A stretch of 18,501 nt of DNA from Caulobacteraceae bacterium (GCA_028291305.1 JAQGII010000323.1:1-18501); one strand, 5' to 3'; positions 7,424-17,040 are shown, counted from the stretch's first letter. Numbers and translations: made by a program. Notes: generated by a model from the letters alone, not told the origin.

Positions 7424-7785
7424 CGGTTGGCGATGCGGCTAGCGTGCGCCGCTGCTTCACCGCCGAAGATGTGCGGGAGCTGGCCGATCTGGGCGGCCCG
7501 ACGGCGGATCCGGGCGCGGTCCCCGAGCCCCTGATCGGCGCCCTGTTCTCTTACCTGCTGGGAATGCAGCTGCCCGGGTCCGGGGCCAACTACCTCAAGC
7601 AGGAGACCCGGTATCTGAAGGCCGCGCCGCTCGACCAGACGCTCACCGCGCGGGTCGAGATCACCCGCCTGCGGCCGGACAAGCATCTGGTGGACCTGCT
7701 GACGACCTGCCGCGATGCCCACGGCGTCCTCCTGGCCGAAGGGCGCGCGCTGATCTACGTCGCCGACGTGGCGTCGAGGGCGTGA
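7420..7785 (+). CDS. MaoC-like hotdog-fold partner protein lacking the catalytic motif
   Basis: A 121-residue protein recognisable as a MaoC/PhaJ-like hotdog domain from residues 34-61 (VPEPLIGALFSYLLG, then QLPGSGANYLKQ) and the following strands RYLKAAPLDQTLTARVEITRLRPDK. Compared with PhaJ-type proteins, the segment that normally carries D-x(4)-H is shortened: ELADLGGPTADPGAVPEP replaces it, so neither catalytic residue is visible. The gene overlaps the catalytic MaoC-like gene by ATGA and is of full hotdog length, so it is not a broken copy. The best reading is a structural or CoA-binding subunit of a heteromeric hydratase, as known for the ChsH1/ChsH2 steroid enzyme in which only one subunit is catalytic. 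A thioesterase role is a less supported alternative. It ends the rightward operon seven bases from the convergent dehydrogenase gene. Confidence 0.8.
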   Translation: MTVGDAASVRRCFTAEDVRELADLGGPTADPGAVPEPLIGALFSYLLGMQLPGSGANYLKQETRYLKAAPLDQTLTARVEITRLRPDKHLVDLLTTCRDAHGVLLAEGRALIYVADVASRA

Positions 7786-7792
7786 CCCGCAA

Positions 7793-8689
7793 TCAGGCCA
7801 ATTCGTCCAGCCGTCCGCGCAGCAGCTGGATGAAGGCCGAGAAATCCTTGCCGCCGTGGCCGAGGCCGTCGAGCATGGCGTAGAGCGCTTCGGCCTGGGC
7901 GCCCATCGGGGTCGAGGCCTTGGCCCGCGCCGCCGCCTCCTGGGCCAGTTTCAGGTCCTTCAGCATCATCGCCGTGGCGAAGCCGCCGGCGTAGCCGTGG
8001 TCGGCGGGGGTGTCGGGGCCGACGCCGGGGACGGGACAGTAGGTGGTCACCGACCAGCACTGGCCGGAGGACTTCGAGGCGATCTCGAAGAAGCGGCCGG
8101 CGTCCAGGCCCAGCTTCTCGGCCAGGGCGAAGGCCTCGCAGGTCCCCAGCATCGACACGCCCAGCAGCATGTTGTTGCAGATCTTGGCCGCCTGCCCGGC
8201 CCCGGCCCCGCCGGCATGGATCACCACCCGGGCCATCGGTCCGAGCACCGCCTCGAAGGCGGGGAAATCGGCCTCGCGGCAGCCGACGATGAAGGCCAGG
8301 GCGCCCGCCTGGGCGCCCATGATGCCGCCGGACACCGGCGCGTCGGCGAAGCGGAACCCGGCGGCCTCGGCCTGCCCGGCGACGTCCTTGGCGCTGTCGA
8401 TGTCGATGGTCGAGCAGTCGATCAGCAGGGCCCCCCGCCGTGCATGGGGCAGCACCAGCTCGGCGTAGACCTGGCGCACCTGCGGGCCGGCCGGCAGCAT
8501 GCTGATCACCGCGTCCGCCTGCGCCACCGCCTCGGGGATCGAACCGGCCGTCCGGCAGCCGGCGGCCACGGCCCGCTCTATCGCCGCGGCGGACAGGTCG
8601 AAGGCCAGCACCTCGTGGCCCGCCTTGGCCTGGTTGGCGGCCATGCCCGAGCCCATGTTGCCCAGGCCGATGAAAGCGATCTTGGTCAT
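7793..8689 (-). CDS. mmsB: 3-hydroxyisobutyrate dehydrogenase
   Basis: A 298-residue member of the beta-hydroxyacid dehydrogenase family that oxidises 3-hydroxyisobutyrate to methylmalonate semialdehyde with NAD+, in valine catabolism. Visible elements are the Rossmann motif GLGNMGSGMA (residues 8-17), the substrate-binding DAPVSGG (116-122), and GAGAGQAAKICNN with catalytic Lys169. The stretch YCPVPGVGP and the C-terminal region KDLKLAQEAA are typical of true HIBADH rather than tartronate semialdehyde reductase. The ATG at 8689 follows a GAGAGG site. It is the last gene of the valine operon, 17 bases after the 3-hydroxyisobutyryl-CoA hydrolase gene, which makes its direct substrate. Its stop faces the end of the rightward operon at seven bases. 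Confidence 0.94.
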   Translation of the reverse strand: MTKIAFIGLGNMGSGMAANQAKAGHEVLAFDLSAAAIERAVAAGCRTAGSIPEAVAQADAVISMLPAGPQVRQVYAELVLPHARRGALLIDCSTIDIDSAKDVAGQAEAAGFRFADAPVSGGIMGAQAGALAFIVGCREADFPAFEAVLGPMARVVIHAGGAGAGQAAKICNNMLLGVSMLGTCEAFALAEKLGLDAGRFFEIASKSSGQCWSVTTYCPVPGVGPDTPADHGYAGGFATAMMLKDLKLAQEAAARAKASTPMGAQAEALYAMLDGLGHGGKDFSAFIQLLRGRLDELA

Positions 8690-8706
8690 GGGCGGCCTCT
8701 CAGGGC

Positions 8707-9761
8707 TCAGTCGATGGGGGTCCACTCCGCCTGGTCGGTGAAGGGCGCGAACAGGGCGTCGAGGCTTTGTTCGGAAACGTCCTCGAGCCGGGCGGGGCGC
8801 CACCGGGGGGCGTTGTCCTTGTCGATGACCACGGCGCGGACGCCTTCCTGGAAGTCGTGCGCGGCGATCATCCGGCAGGCGAGGCGGAACTCCAGCGCCA
8901 TCTCGTCGGCGAAACTGAGCCGCTCGCGGCCGCCGCGCAACTCGCGCAGGGCGACCTTCATCGAGGTGGGCGACCGGGTCTCTAGGATGGCCGCCTGCGC
9001 GTGCGCCCAGGACGACCCGGCCTGCAGTGACGCCAGGATCGCCTCCACCGAGTCGTGCGCGAACAGGCCGTCGAGCGCCGACTGCTTGCCGGCCAGGGGG
9101 GCGGGGCCGGGATCGACATTGAAGCGCGCCAGGATGCGGCGGGCCTCCGACGGCCCCTTGAGCAGGGTGTCCTTGAGCGCCTCGATCCGGTCGCTCGGGA
9201 CATAGTGGGTGCAAAGGTTCAGGTGGAGGCAGTCCGCAGCCCGCAGGCGCGCGCCCGTCAGCGCCATCCATGTGCCGAACTCGCCCGGCAGCCGCGACAG
9301 GAACCATCCCGCGCCGATGTCGGGGAACAGGCCGATGCCGGTTTCGGGCATGGCCAGCAGGGTGCGCTCGGTGGCGACGCGGTAGAGGGCATAGACCGAC
9401 AGGCCCACGCCGCCGCCCATGGTCACCCCGTCCATTACCGCGGCGACGGGCTTGGGGTAGCGCTGCAGCAGGTCGTTCATGCGGTATTCGGCGAGGAAGA
9501 AGGCGCGGCCCGCCTCGCCGTCCCCGGCGCCGCTGCCGGCCATGGCGCGGATGTCGCCCCCGGCGCAGAAGCCGCGCTCGCCGGCATGGTCGATCAGGAC
9601 CAGGTCGATGGCGTCGTCCGCCCGCCAGGCGAGCAGGGCGGCGATGATCGCGCCGCACATCGCCTCAGTCAGGGCGTGCAGCGCCTTGGGGCGGTTCAGC
9701 GTGATGCGGCCGACGCGGCCTTCGACGCGGGCGACGATCTCCGGGACGGACGAGGCGACCG

Positions 9762-9765
<4 letters not shown>
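8707..9765 (-). CDS. 3-hydroxyisobutyryl-CoA hydrolase
   Basis: A 352-residue crotonase-fold protein. Although homologous to enoyl-CoA hydratases, its length (about 350 rather than 260) and the motif [20 protein letters not shown] identify the HIBCH type, which releases 3-hydroxyisobutyrate from its CoA ester in valine catabolism. Other family landmarks are [11 protein letters not shown] (oxyanion hole), [15 protein letters not shown] and the C-terminal [17 protein letters not shown]. The ATG at 9765 overlaps the acyl-CoA dehydrogenase stop as ATGA; in-frame codons further upstream lie inside that gene and are not used. It is followed after 17 bases by the dehydrogenase that acts on its product, so context and motifs agree. 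Confidence 0.93.
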
Positions 9766-10900
<1,135 letters not shown>

Positions 10901-10901
<1 letters not shown>

Positions 10902-10954
10902 CAGGTGCGCTCCGTGGCGGACGGGGCGTCGGGGGTGGGGCAATTTTCCCGCAT
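10901..10954 (-). CDS. Possible 17-residue leader peptide coupled to the acyl-CoA dehydrogenase gene
   Basis: The minus strand has AGGAGG (10966-10961), six bases, then ATG at 10954 and a short frame encoding [17 protein letters not shown]. Its TGA (10903-10901) overlaps the dehydrogenase ATG as TGATG. The ribosome site is clearly better than the dehydrogenase's own. This architecture suggests a translated leader that delivers ribosomes to the next start. It contains no valine, leucine or isoleucine, so it is not an obvious amino-acid attenuator for branched-chain supply. No family is recognised; conservation would decide whether the peptide itself matters. Confidence 0.5.
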
Positions 10955-11018
10955 GCTGGTCCTCCTGGCCCGCTATCGTCGGCCACAAAAACGGTCAGGT
11001 CCATGCATGACGAGACGA

Positions 11019-11044
11019 TCCGCGGGCAAACGGCGGCCCGCGGA
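11019..11044. repeat. 9-bp perfect inverted repeat in the divergent spacer
   Basis: Arms TCCGCGGGC (11019-11027) and GCCCGCGGA (11036-11044) pair perfectly around an 8-base centre. No T-tract follows on either strand, so it is not an ordinary intrinsic terminator. It lies four bases upstream of the TTGACA box and could be an operator or an RNA hairpin. Confidence 0.55.
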
Positions 11045-11047
11045 ACA

Positions 11048-11075
11048 TTGACATGTCATCAAAGGGCAATATTCA
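11048..11075 (+). promoter_or_regulatory. Possible promoter of the RND operon with palindrome on the -35 box
   Basis: A perfect TTGACA (11048-11053) is followed after 16 bases by TATTCA (11070-11075), a weak -10 box. The -35 is part of the perfect 10-bp palindrome TGACATGTCA (11049-11058), a plausible repressor site. A weaker alternative, TATGCT at 11159-11164, lies close to the start codon and would give almost no leader. Confidence 0.4.
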
Positions 11076-11084
11076 GGGCGGAAG

Positions 11085-11112
11085 AAGGGCGCTTCGGCGC
11101 TTTTTGTTGTTT
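11085..11112 (+). terminator. Terminator-like hairpin with TTCG loop upstream of the RND operon
   Basis: GCGC (11089-11092), TTCG loop, GCGC (11097-11100), extended by two G-T and two A-T pairs, is followed by a T-rich run (TTTTTGTTGTTT, 11101-11112) on the plus strand. No coding gene precedes it on this strand. It may end a small RNA, act as an attenuator in the pump leader, or be a 5' stabilising hairpin if transcription starts near 11082. The rest of the 10955-11185 spacer shows no further coding frame. Confidence 0.5.
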
Positions 11113-11185
11113 ATGACGCGGCAAGGGGAGGGCTGGATTCGCCGCCGCGCCGCACCAGTATGCTGCGCGCCCATTGGAGTCGTTG

Positions 11186-14100
11186 ATGCTCGGGATCATC
11201 CGCATCGCCTTGCAGCGGCCGCTGACGTTCATCGTCATGGCGGTGCTGATCCTGATCTTCGGTGGCATGGCCGCGGTGAAGACGCCTGCAGACATCTTCC
11301 CCGACATCAAGATCCCCGCCATCGCCGTGGCCTGGCAGTATACGGGGCTGTCGGCCGACGACATGGGCGGCCGGGTGATGACGCCCTACGAGCGGATGCT
11401 GTCCACCCTGGTCAACGACGTGGAGCATACCGAAAGCACTTCGATCGCCGGCATCGGCATCTCCCGCGTCTTCTTCCAGCCCAATGTCGATATCCGCACC
11501 GCCACGGCCCAGGTAACCTCCAGCTCGCAGACCGTGGTCAAGAACATGCCGACGGGCTCGACCCCGCCGCTGATCCTCAACTTCAACGCCTCCACGGTGC
11601 CGATCCTGCAGCTGGCCCTGGGCGGACCGCTCAGCGAGCAGCAGATTTTCGACGCCGGCAACAACATCATCCGCCCGGCTCTGGCCAATGTGCCCGGCTC
11701 GTCCATCGTCGCGCCCTACGGCGGCAAGCAGCGCCAGATCCAGGTCGACCTCGACCTGCAGGCCCTGCAGGCCAAGGGGCTGTCGGCCCAGGACGTCAGC
11801 GCCGCCTTCGCCGCCCAGAGCCAGCAGACGCCCGCCGGCAACGCCAAGATCGGGGCCTACCAGTACACCGTCCGCCTGAACGACACGCCCGAGGCGCTCG
11901 AGGACCTCAACAACCTGCCGGTGAAGGTGGTCAACGGCGCGACCATCTATGTGCGCGATATCGCCCATGTGCGCGACGGCTCGCCGCCGCAAACCAACAT
12001 CGTCCATGTCGACGGCCGCCGCGCGGTGCTGATGACCGTCTTCAAGGCCGGCGCGATCTCCACCATTTCGATCGTCGACGGGGTCAGGAACGCGCTGCCC
12101 TACATCAAGCAGCTGGTGCCGCCGGGCCTGACCATCACCCCGATCAACGACCAGTCGCTGTTCGTGAAGGCGGCGCTCGAGGGCGTGGTGCGCGAAGGCG
12201 TCCTGGCCGCCGCCCTGACCAGCCTGATGATCCTGCTGTTCCTGGGCTCGTGGCGCTCGACGGTGATCATCGCCGCCTCGATCCCCCTGGCCATCCTGGC
12301 CGCCATCGGCCTGCTGGCGGCGTTCGGCCAGACGCTGAACATCATGACCCTGGGCGGCCTGGCCCTGGCCGTCGGCATCCTGGTGGACGACGCCACCGTC
12401 ACCATCGAGAACATCAACTGGCACCTGGAGCACGGCAAGGAGGTCAAGACGGCCATCCTCGACGGCGGCCGTCAGATCGTCGGCCCGGCCTTCGTGTCCC
12501 TGCTCTGCATCTGCGTGGTGTTCGTGCCGATGTTCGCCCTGGGCGGCGTGGCCGGCTTCCTGTTCGTGCCCATGGCTCTGTCGGTGATCTTCGCCATGGT
12601 CGCCTCGTTCGTCCTGTCGCGGACCTTCGTGCCGACGATGGCGATGTACCTGTTGCGGCAGCACGCCGCCCATGACGCGCACGCCGCGCCCCAGCCGGTG
12701 CGCAATCCCCTGGCGCTGTTCCAGCGCGGCTTCGAGAACCGCTTCGCCAGGATCCGCGAGGGCTATCGCAACCTGCTGGCCATGGCGATGGTCCACCGCA
12801 AGCTGTTCATCGTCGGGCTGATGGGCTTCGTGCTGCTGTCGTTCGGCCTGGGGCCGTTCCTCGGCGCCAACTTCTTCCCCTCGGTCGATACCGGTCAGAT
12901 CGTCATGCACGTGCGCGCGCCGGTGGGCACCCGGCTGGAAGGGACGTCCGACATCTTCAGCCGCATCGAGGCGCAGGTGCGCGGCATGATCCCGCCCAAG
13001 ACGGTCAAGACCATCGTCGACAACATCGGCATCCCCAACAGTTCGATCAACATGGCCTACAGCAACACCGGGGTGATCGGGGCGTCGGACGGCGACATCT
13101 ACATCAGCCTGAACAAGGAGGGCGCCAAGCCCACCGCCGACTATGTGCGGCAGCTGCGGGCCGAACTGCCGCGCCGGTTCCCCGGCATGACCTTCTCCTT
13201 CCTGCCGGCCGACATCGTCAGCCAGATCCTCAACTTCGGCTCGCCCTCGCCGCTGGACATCCAGATCGCCGGGCCGAACCGGGCGGCCAACGAGGCCCTG
13301 GCGCTCAAGCTGATGCGCCAGATCCAGGCCGTACGCGGCGCCGCCGACGTGCGCCTGCAGCAGTCCTCGCACAACCCGCAGTTCCGGGTGGACGTGGACC
13401 GCACGCGGATCGGCCAGATGGGCCTGTTGGAGCGCGACATCACCTCCAGCCTGGGCGCGACCCTGGCGGGGTCGGGCCAGTCGGCGCCGATCTACTGGCT
13501 GAGCCCGGCCAACGTCACCTATCCCATCGTCATCCAGGCGCCGGAGTACCGCATCGGGTCGCTGTCGGACCTGGCCAATGTGCCGATCACCGGCAGCGCG
13601 GGCGGCCGGGCCGGGATGCAGGTGCTGGGCGGCCTCAGCGCCATCACCCGTTCGGAGAGCAACGCGGTGGTCTCCCACTACAACATCGCCCCGGTGTTCG
13701 ACGTCTATGTCGCCGTGCAGGACCGCGACCTGGGCGGAGTGGCGGCCGACGTGCAGAAGGTGCTGGACAAGACCAAGGGGCAACTGCCCAAGGGGACGAC
13801 CATCGCCCTGCGCGGCCAGATCAACACCATGAACGCCGCCTTCTCGGGCCTGTTCCTGGGCATCGCCGGGGCCATCGTGCTGATCTACCTGATCATCGTG
13901 GTCAACTTCCAATCCTGGCTCGACCCGTTCGTGATCATTACCGCCCTGCCGGCCGCCCTGGCCGGTATCGTCTGGACCCTGTTCGCCACCGGCACGACCC
14001 TGTCGGTGCCGGCCCTGACCGGGGCCATCATGTGCATGGGGGTGGCCACGGCCAACTCCATCCTTGTGGTCAGTTTCGCCCGCGAGCGGCTGGCCGAGCA

Positions 14101-14398
14101 CGGCGACCCCATGGTCGCGGCGGTGGAGGCCGGCTTCACCCGCTTCCGCCCGGTGATGATGACCGCCCTGGCCATGATCATCGGCATGCTGCCCATGGCC
14201 CTGGCCCTGGGCGAGGGCGGCGAGCAGAACGCGCCGCTTGGCCGCGCCGTGATCGGCGGCCTGATCTTCGCCACCGGGGCCACCCTGTTCTTCGTTCCCG
14301 TCGTCTTCAGTCTTGTCCACGGGCGAAAGCACGCCGCGTCGCTGGCCGACGCCGAGCCGAAGTCTTTCGCCGGAGAGTCCGCCTATGCCGCCCAATAA
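11186..14398 (+). CDS. RND efflux transporter, inner-membrane permease
   Basis: A 1070-residue resistance-nodulation-division pump, the proton-driven part of a tripartite efflux system. The N-terminal helix, MLGIIRIALQRPLTFIVMAV, is followed by a large periplasmic loop starting PADIFPDIKIPAIAV. Helix 4 has GILVDDATVTIEN with Asp401-Asp402, matching the AcrB proton-relay pair. A second half follows with FFPSVDTGQIVMHVRAPVGTR and helices 7-12. In helix 10 the motif reads GVATANSILVVSFA, so Ala956 replaces the AcrB Lys940 equivalent; this separates it from classic HAE-1 pumps. The ATG at 11186 is preferred because GGAG lies six bases upstream; a TTG at 11174 is the longer alternative. Stop overlaps the membrane-fusion gene by 14 bases. 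Substrates are unknown; drugs, solvents or toxic organic acids are possible. Confidence 0.95.
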   Translation: MLGIIRIALQRPLTFIVMAVLILIFGGMAAVKTPADIFPDIKIPAIAVAWQYTGLSADDMGGRVMTPYERMLSTLVNDVEHTESTSIAGIGISRVFFQPNVDIRTATAQVTSSSQTVVKNMPTGSTPPLILNFNASTVPILQLALGGPLSEQQIFDAGNNIIRPALANVPGSSIVAPYGGKQRQIQVDLDLQALQAKGLSAQDVSAAFAAQSQQTPAGNAKIGAYQYTVRLNDTPEALEDLNNLPVKVVNGATIYVRDIAHVRDGSPPQTNIVHVDGRRAVLMTVFKAGAISTISIVDGVRNALPYIKQLVPPGLTITPINDQSLFVKAALEGVVREGVLAAALTSLMILLFLGSWRSTVIIAASIPLAILAAIGLLAAFGQTLNIMTLGGLALAVGILVDDATVTIENINWHLEHGKEVKTAILDGGRQIVGPAFVSLLCICVVFVPMFALGGVAGFLFVPMALSVIFAMVASFVLSRTFVPTMAMYLLRQHAAHDAHAAPQPVRNPLALFQRGFENRFARIREGYRNLLAMAMVHRKLFIVGLMGFVLLSFGLGPFLGANFFPSVDTGQIVMHVRAPVGTRLEGTSDIFSRIEAQVRGMIPPKTVKTIVDNIGIPNSSINMAYSNTGVIGASDGDIYISLNKEGAKPTADYVRQLRAELPRRFPGMTFSFLPADIVSQILNFGSPSPLDIQIAGPNRAANEALALKLMRQIQAVRGAADVRLQQSSHNPQFRVDVDRTRIGQMGLLERDITSSLGATLAGSGQSAPIYWLSPANVTYPIVIQAPEYRIGSLSDLANVPITGSAGGRAGMQVLGGLSAITRSESNAVVSHYNIAPVFDVYVAVQDRDLGGVAADVQKVLDKTKGQLPKGTTIALRGQINTMNAAFSGLFLGIAGAIVLIYLIIVVNFQSWLDPFVIITALPAALAGIVWTLFATGTTLSVPALTGAIMCMGVATANSILVVSFARERLAEHGDPMVAAVEAGFTRFRPVMMTALAMIIGMLPMALALGEGGEQNAPLGRAVIGGLIFATGATLFFVPVVFSLVHGRKHAASLADAEPKSFAGESAYAAQ

Positions 14399-15569
14399 GT
14401 CCGAGGTCCTGCGCTACACCCCGCCCGCCCGGCTCAAGCTGGTCGGCATCGTGGCCCTGGTGGTCGCCGCCGGCGTGGTCGCGACGGGCCTGGTCGCCCG
14501 GGTGCGCGCCGACCGGGACGTCAGGCAATGGACCCACGAACAGGTCGTCCCGACCGTCGGCCTGGTGTCGGCCAAGGCCGACAATGCGCCCCAGGCGCTG
14601 ACCTTGCCGGCCCAGATCCAGGCCTTCCAGAACGCCGGCATCCATTCGCGCGTCCCGGGCTACCTCAAGGCCTGGCATGTCGACATCGGCGACACGGTCA
14701 GGAAGGGCCAGCTGCTGGCCGAGATCGACACCCCGGACCTGGACCAGCAGCTGGCTGCGGCCAGGGCGGACTTGGCCACCGCCCGCGCCAACGAGGCGCT
14801 GTCGCGCAGCACCGCCGCCCGCTGGAAGAACCTGCTGGCCAGGGACGCCGTCTCGCAGCAGGAATACGAGGAGAAGGCCGGCGACCTGGCCGCCAAGTCC
14901 TCGGTGGTCAACGCCGCCAGCGCCAACGTTGGGCGCCTGCAGGCGACGGCCGCGTTCAAGCGCATCGTCGCGCCGTTCGACGGGGTGATCACCACCCGTT
15001 CCACCGACATCGGCGCCCTGATCAGCGCCGGCAACGCCGCCGAGGCGCCGCTGTTCACCGTCTCCCAGGTCGACAGGCTGCGCGTCTATGTGAACGTCCC
15101 GCAGAGCTATTCGGCGCAGATCCACAAGGGCATGACCGCCAGGCTGACCGCGCCCGAGCGTCCGGGTGAGAGCTTCACCGCCACGGTGGTGGGCGACGCC
15201 CAGGCCATCTCGGCCCAGACCGGCTCGCTGCTGGTGCAGCTGCAGTTCGACAACCGGGGCGGCAAGCTGAAGGCCGGCGGTTACGCCCAGGCCAGCCTCG
15301 CCCTACCCGGCGGCGCCGGTCTGGCGCGCATCCCCGCCAGCGCCCTGATCACCGACGAACACGGCGTCCAGGTCGCCACCGTCGGCCCGGGGAACCGTGT
15401 GGTGATGCGCAAGGTGACCGTGGGGCGCGACCTCGGCCCCTTCATCGAACTGTCCTCCGGTCTTGCCCCCAACGAGAAGGTCATCGACAGTCCGCCCGAC
15501 GACCTGACCCAGGGCGACGTGGTCAAGATCGCCGCCCCGACGACTGGAAAAGCCGCCGCCAATGGCTAA
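14385..15569 (+). CDS. RND efflux periplasmic adaptor (membrane-fusion protein)
   Basis: A 394-residue HlyD/AcrA-type adaptor linking the inner-membrane pump to the outer-membrane channel. An uncleaved N-terminal membrane anchor ([20 protein letters not shown]) lies at about residues 19-38; no lipobox is seen. Next come the lipoyl half-motif [21 protein letters not shown] with [16 protein letters not shown], an alpha-hairpin coiled coil ([19 protein letters not shown] to [15 protein letters not shown]), the second lipoyl half ([21 protein letters not shown]), and beta-barrel and membrane-proximal domains ([19 protein letters not shown]). The ATG at 14385 has GGAGAG seven bases upstream and lies inside the pump gene. 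It overlaps the outer-membrane gene by eight bases. Gene order pump-adaptor-channel differs from the usual adaptor-pump order but occurs in proteobacteria. Confidence 0.94.
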   Translation: MPPNKSEVLRYTPPARLKLVGIVALVVAAGVVATGLVARVRADRDVRQWTHEQVVPTVGLVSAKADNAPQALTLPAQIQAFQNAGIHSRVPGYLKAWHVDIGDTVRKGQLLAEIDTPDLDQQLAAARADLATARANEALSRSTAARWKNLLARDAVSQQEYEEKAGDLAAKSSVVNAASANVGRLQATAAFKRIVAPFDGVITTRSTDIGALISAGNAAEAPLFTVSQVDRLRVYVNVPQSYSAQIHKGMTARLTAPERPGESFTATVVGDAQAISAQTGSLLVQLQFDNRGGKLKAGGYAQASLALPGGAGLARIPASALITDEHGVQVATVGPGNRVVMRKVTVGRDLGPFIELSSGLAPNEKVIDSPPDDLTQGDVVKIAAPTTGKAAANG

Positions 15570-16998
15570 GCCCTCCGCCGCGGTGCTCGCCGCGCCCCTG
15601 ATGGCGTTGGGGCTGGCCGGCTGCTCGTTGGCCCCGGCCTACGCGCCGCCCGCGATCCCGGCCGCACCCGTCGCCTTCAAGGAGACCGGGCCCTGGACGC
15701 CCGCCGCCCCCGCCGACGCGGCGCCGCGCGGCGGCTGGTGGACCGTCTATGGCGATCCGGTGCTCGACGGCCTGGAAGCCCGGCTCGGCTCGGCCAACAA
15801 CAGCCTGGCCTCGGCGGTGGCGCGCTACGACCAGGCCCGGGCCCTGGCGGCCCAGGCCCGCGCCGGCCTCTTCCCGGAGCTGGACGGCACGGGCGCGGTG
15901 CAGACCAACCGCCAGTCCCAGAACCGGCCCTTGCGGATCAACGGCGCGGGCGTCGACACCTACGACAACGAGCAGATCGGCCTGGCGGTCAATTACGAGA
16001 TCGACCTGTGGGGCCGCCTGCGCAACCTCGCCGCCGCCAGCCGCGCCCAGGCCCAGGCCAGCGCCGCCGACCTGCAGTCCGCCGAGCTCAGCCTGCGGGC
16101 GGAGCTGGCCAACGACTACATGGCCCTGCGCGGCGCCGACGCCCAGCTGCGCCTGCTGACCGACACGGTGGCGGCCTATTCGCGCGCCTACGACCTGGCC
16201 CGCGCCCGCCACGAGGGCGGCGCCGCCAGCGGCCTGGACTTGTATCGGGCGGAAACCCAGTTGCGCGCCGCCCGGTCCCAGATCCCCGACGTGGCCGCCC
16301 AGCGCGCCCTCTACGAGCACGCCATCGCCGTGCTGGTGGGCCAGACGGCGTCCGGCTTCACGATCGCCCGGGCCGACGCCGCGCCGGCGCCGCCCACGGT
16401 GCCGGTCAACGCCCCGTCCACCCTGCTGCAACGGCGCCCGGACATCGCCGCGGCCGAGCGCCGGGCCGCCGCCGCCAACGCCCAGATCGGGGTGGCCCGC
16501 GCCGCCTTCTTCCCGACCGTCACCCTGGGTCTGGCCGGAGGCTACCAGAGCGCCGGGGGCGTCAACCTGATCTCGGCGCCCAACAGCTTCTGGACCCTGG
16601 GGCCGGGCGTGGTCGCGCCGCTGTTCGACGCGGGCCGGCGCCGGGCCGCGGAGCGCTTCGTCCGCGCCCAGTTCGACCAGGCCGCCGCCGACTACCGCCA
16701 GGCGGTGCTGGCCGCCTTCCAGAACGTGGAGGACCAGCTGGCCCTCAACAACCAGCTGGGCGGCGAGGCCGCCGAGCAGGCCCTGGCGGTGCTGGCGGCG
16801 CGCAAGACCGAGGACCTGGCCACCACCCGCTACCAGCTGGGCGCCGCCACCTACCTGGAGGTGGTCACGGCCCAGACCGCGGCGCTGCAGGTCGAGCAGC
16901 AGGCCCTGGCGGTGCAGACCCGCCGTCTGCAGGCCAGCGTCAACCTGGTGCGCGCCCTCGGCGGCGGCTGGACCACCAGCGATCTGCCGAGGCTGTGA
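15562..16998 (+). CDS. Outer-membrane efflux lipoprotein, NodT/TolC family
   Basis: A 478-residue outer-membrane factor that forms the exit duct of the tripartite pump. The signal peptide ends in the lipobox LAGC, so Cys21 is probably lipidated. Landmarks are [36 protein letters not shown] in the first repeat (short pieces only diagnostic), [42 protein letters not shown], and the second-repeat coiled coil with NVEDQLALN and [16 protein letters not shown]. These are typical of the NodT subgroup. Its ATG overlaps the adaptor stop (ATGGCTAA), and the only ribosome site is a weak, distant GGAAAAG, suggesting translational coupling. Length is normal; the gene is intact and ends the operon. Confidence 0.94.
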   Translation: MAKPSAAVLAAPLMALGLAGCSLAPAYAPPAIPAAPVAFKETGPWTPAAPADAAPRGGWWTVYGDPVLDGLEARLGSANNSLASAVARYDQARALAAQARAGLFPELDGTGAVQTNRQSQNRPLRINGAGVDTYDNEQIGLAVNYEIDLWGRLRNLAAASRAQAQASAADLQSAELSLRAELANDYMALRGADAQLRLLTDTVAAYSRAYDLARARHEGGAASGLDLYRAETQLRAARSQIPDVAAQRALYEHAIAVLVGQTASGFTIARADAAPAPPTVPVNAPSTLLQRRPDIAAAERRAAAANAQIGVARAAFFPTVTLGLAGGYQSAGGVNLISAPNSFWTLGPGVVAPLFDAGRRRAAERFVRAQFDQAAADYRQAVLAAFQNVEDQLALNNQLGGEAAEQALAVLAARKTEDLATTRYQLGAATYLEVVTAQTAALQVEQQALAVQTRRLQASVNLVRALGGGWTTSDLPRL

Positions 16999-17011
16999 TC
17001 CTGGCGTCCTC

Positions 17012-17025
17012 CCCCGCCAGCGGGG
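17012..17025. repeat. Short GC-rich hairpin between convergent genes
   Basis: CCCCG (17012-17016) and CGGGG (17021-17025) flank a CCAG loop in the 42-base gap between the convergent efflux and PutA genes. No T-tract follows. It may help block transcription from either side or be a copy of a dispersed intergenic palindrome; neither can be shown from one copy. Confidence 0.35.
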
Positions 17026-17040
17026 AGCATGTACACGGCC

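Noticed and set aside
7031..7785. One MaoC gene broken by a frameshift
   Set aside because: Both frames have ATG starts in an ATGA overlap and each product is a full-length single hotdog domain, so two genes are more likely.
11111..14395. 1094-codon open frame antisense to the RND gene
   Set aside because: Composition is dominated by Gly, Arg, His, Asp and Gln with no domain pattern; it mirrors the codon bias of the real pump gene on the other strand.
15523..16431. Antisense frames over the outer-membrane factor
   Set aside because: They show only shadow composition, while the plus strand encodes an intact lipoprotein with NodT-type motifs.
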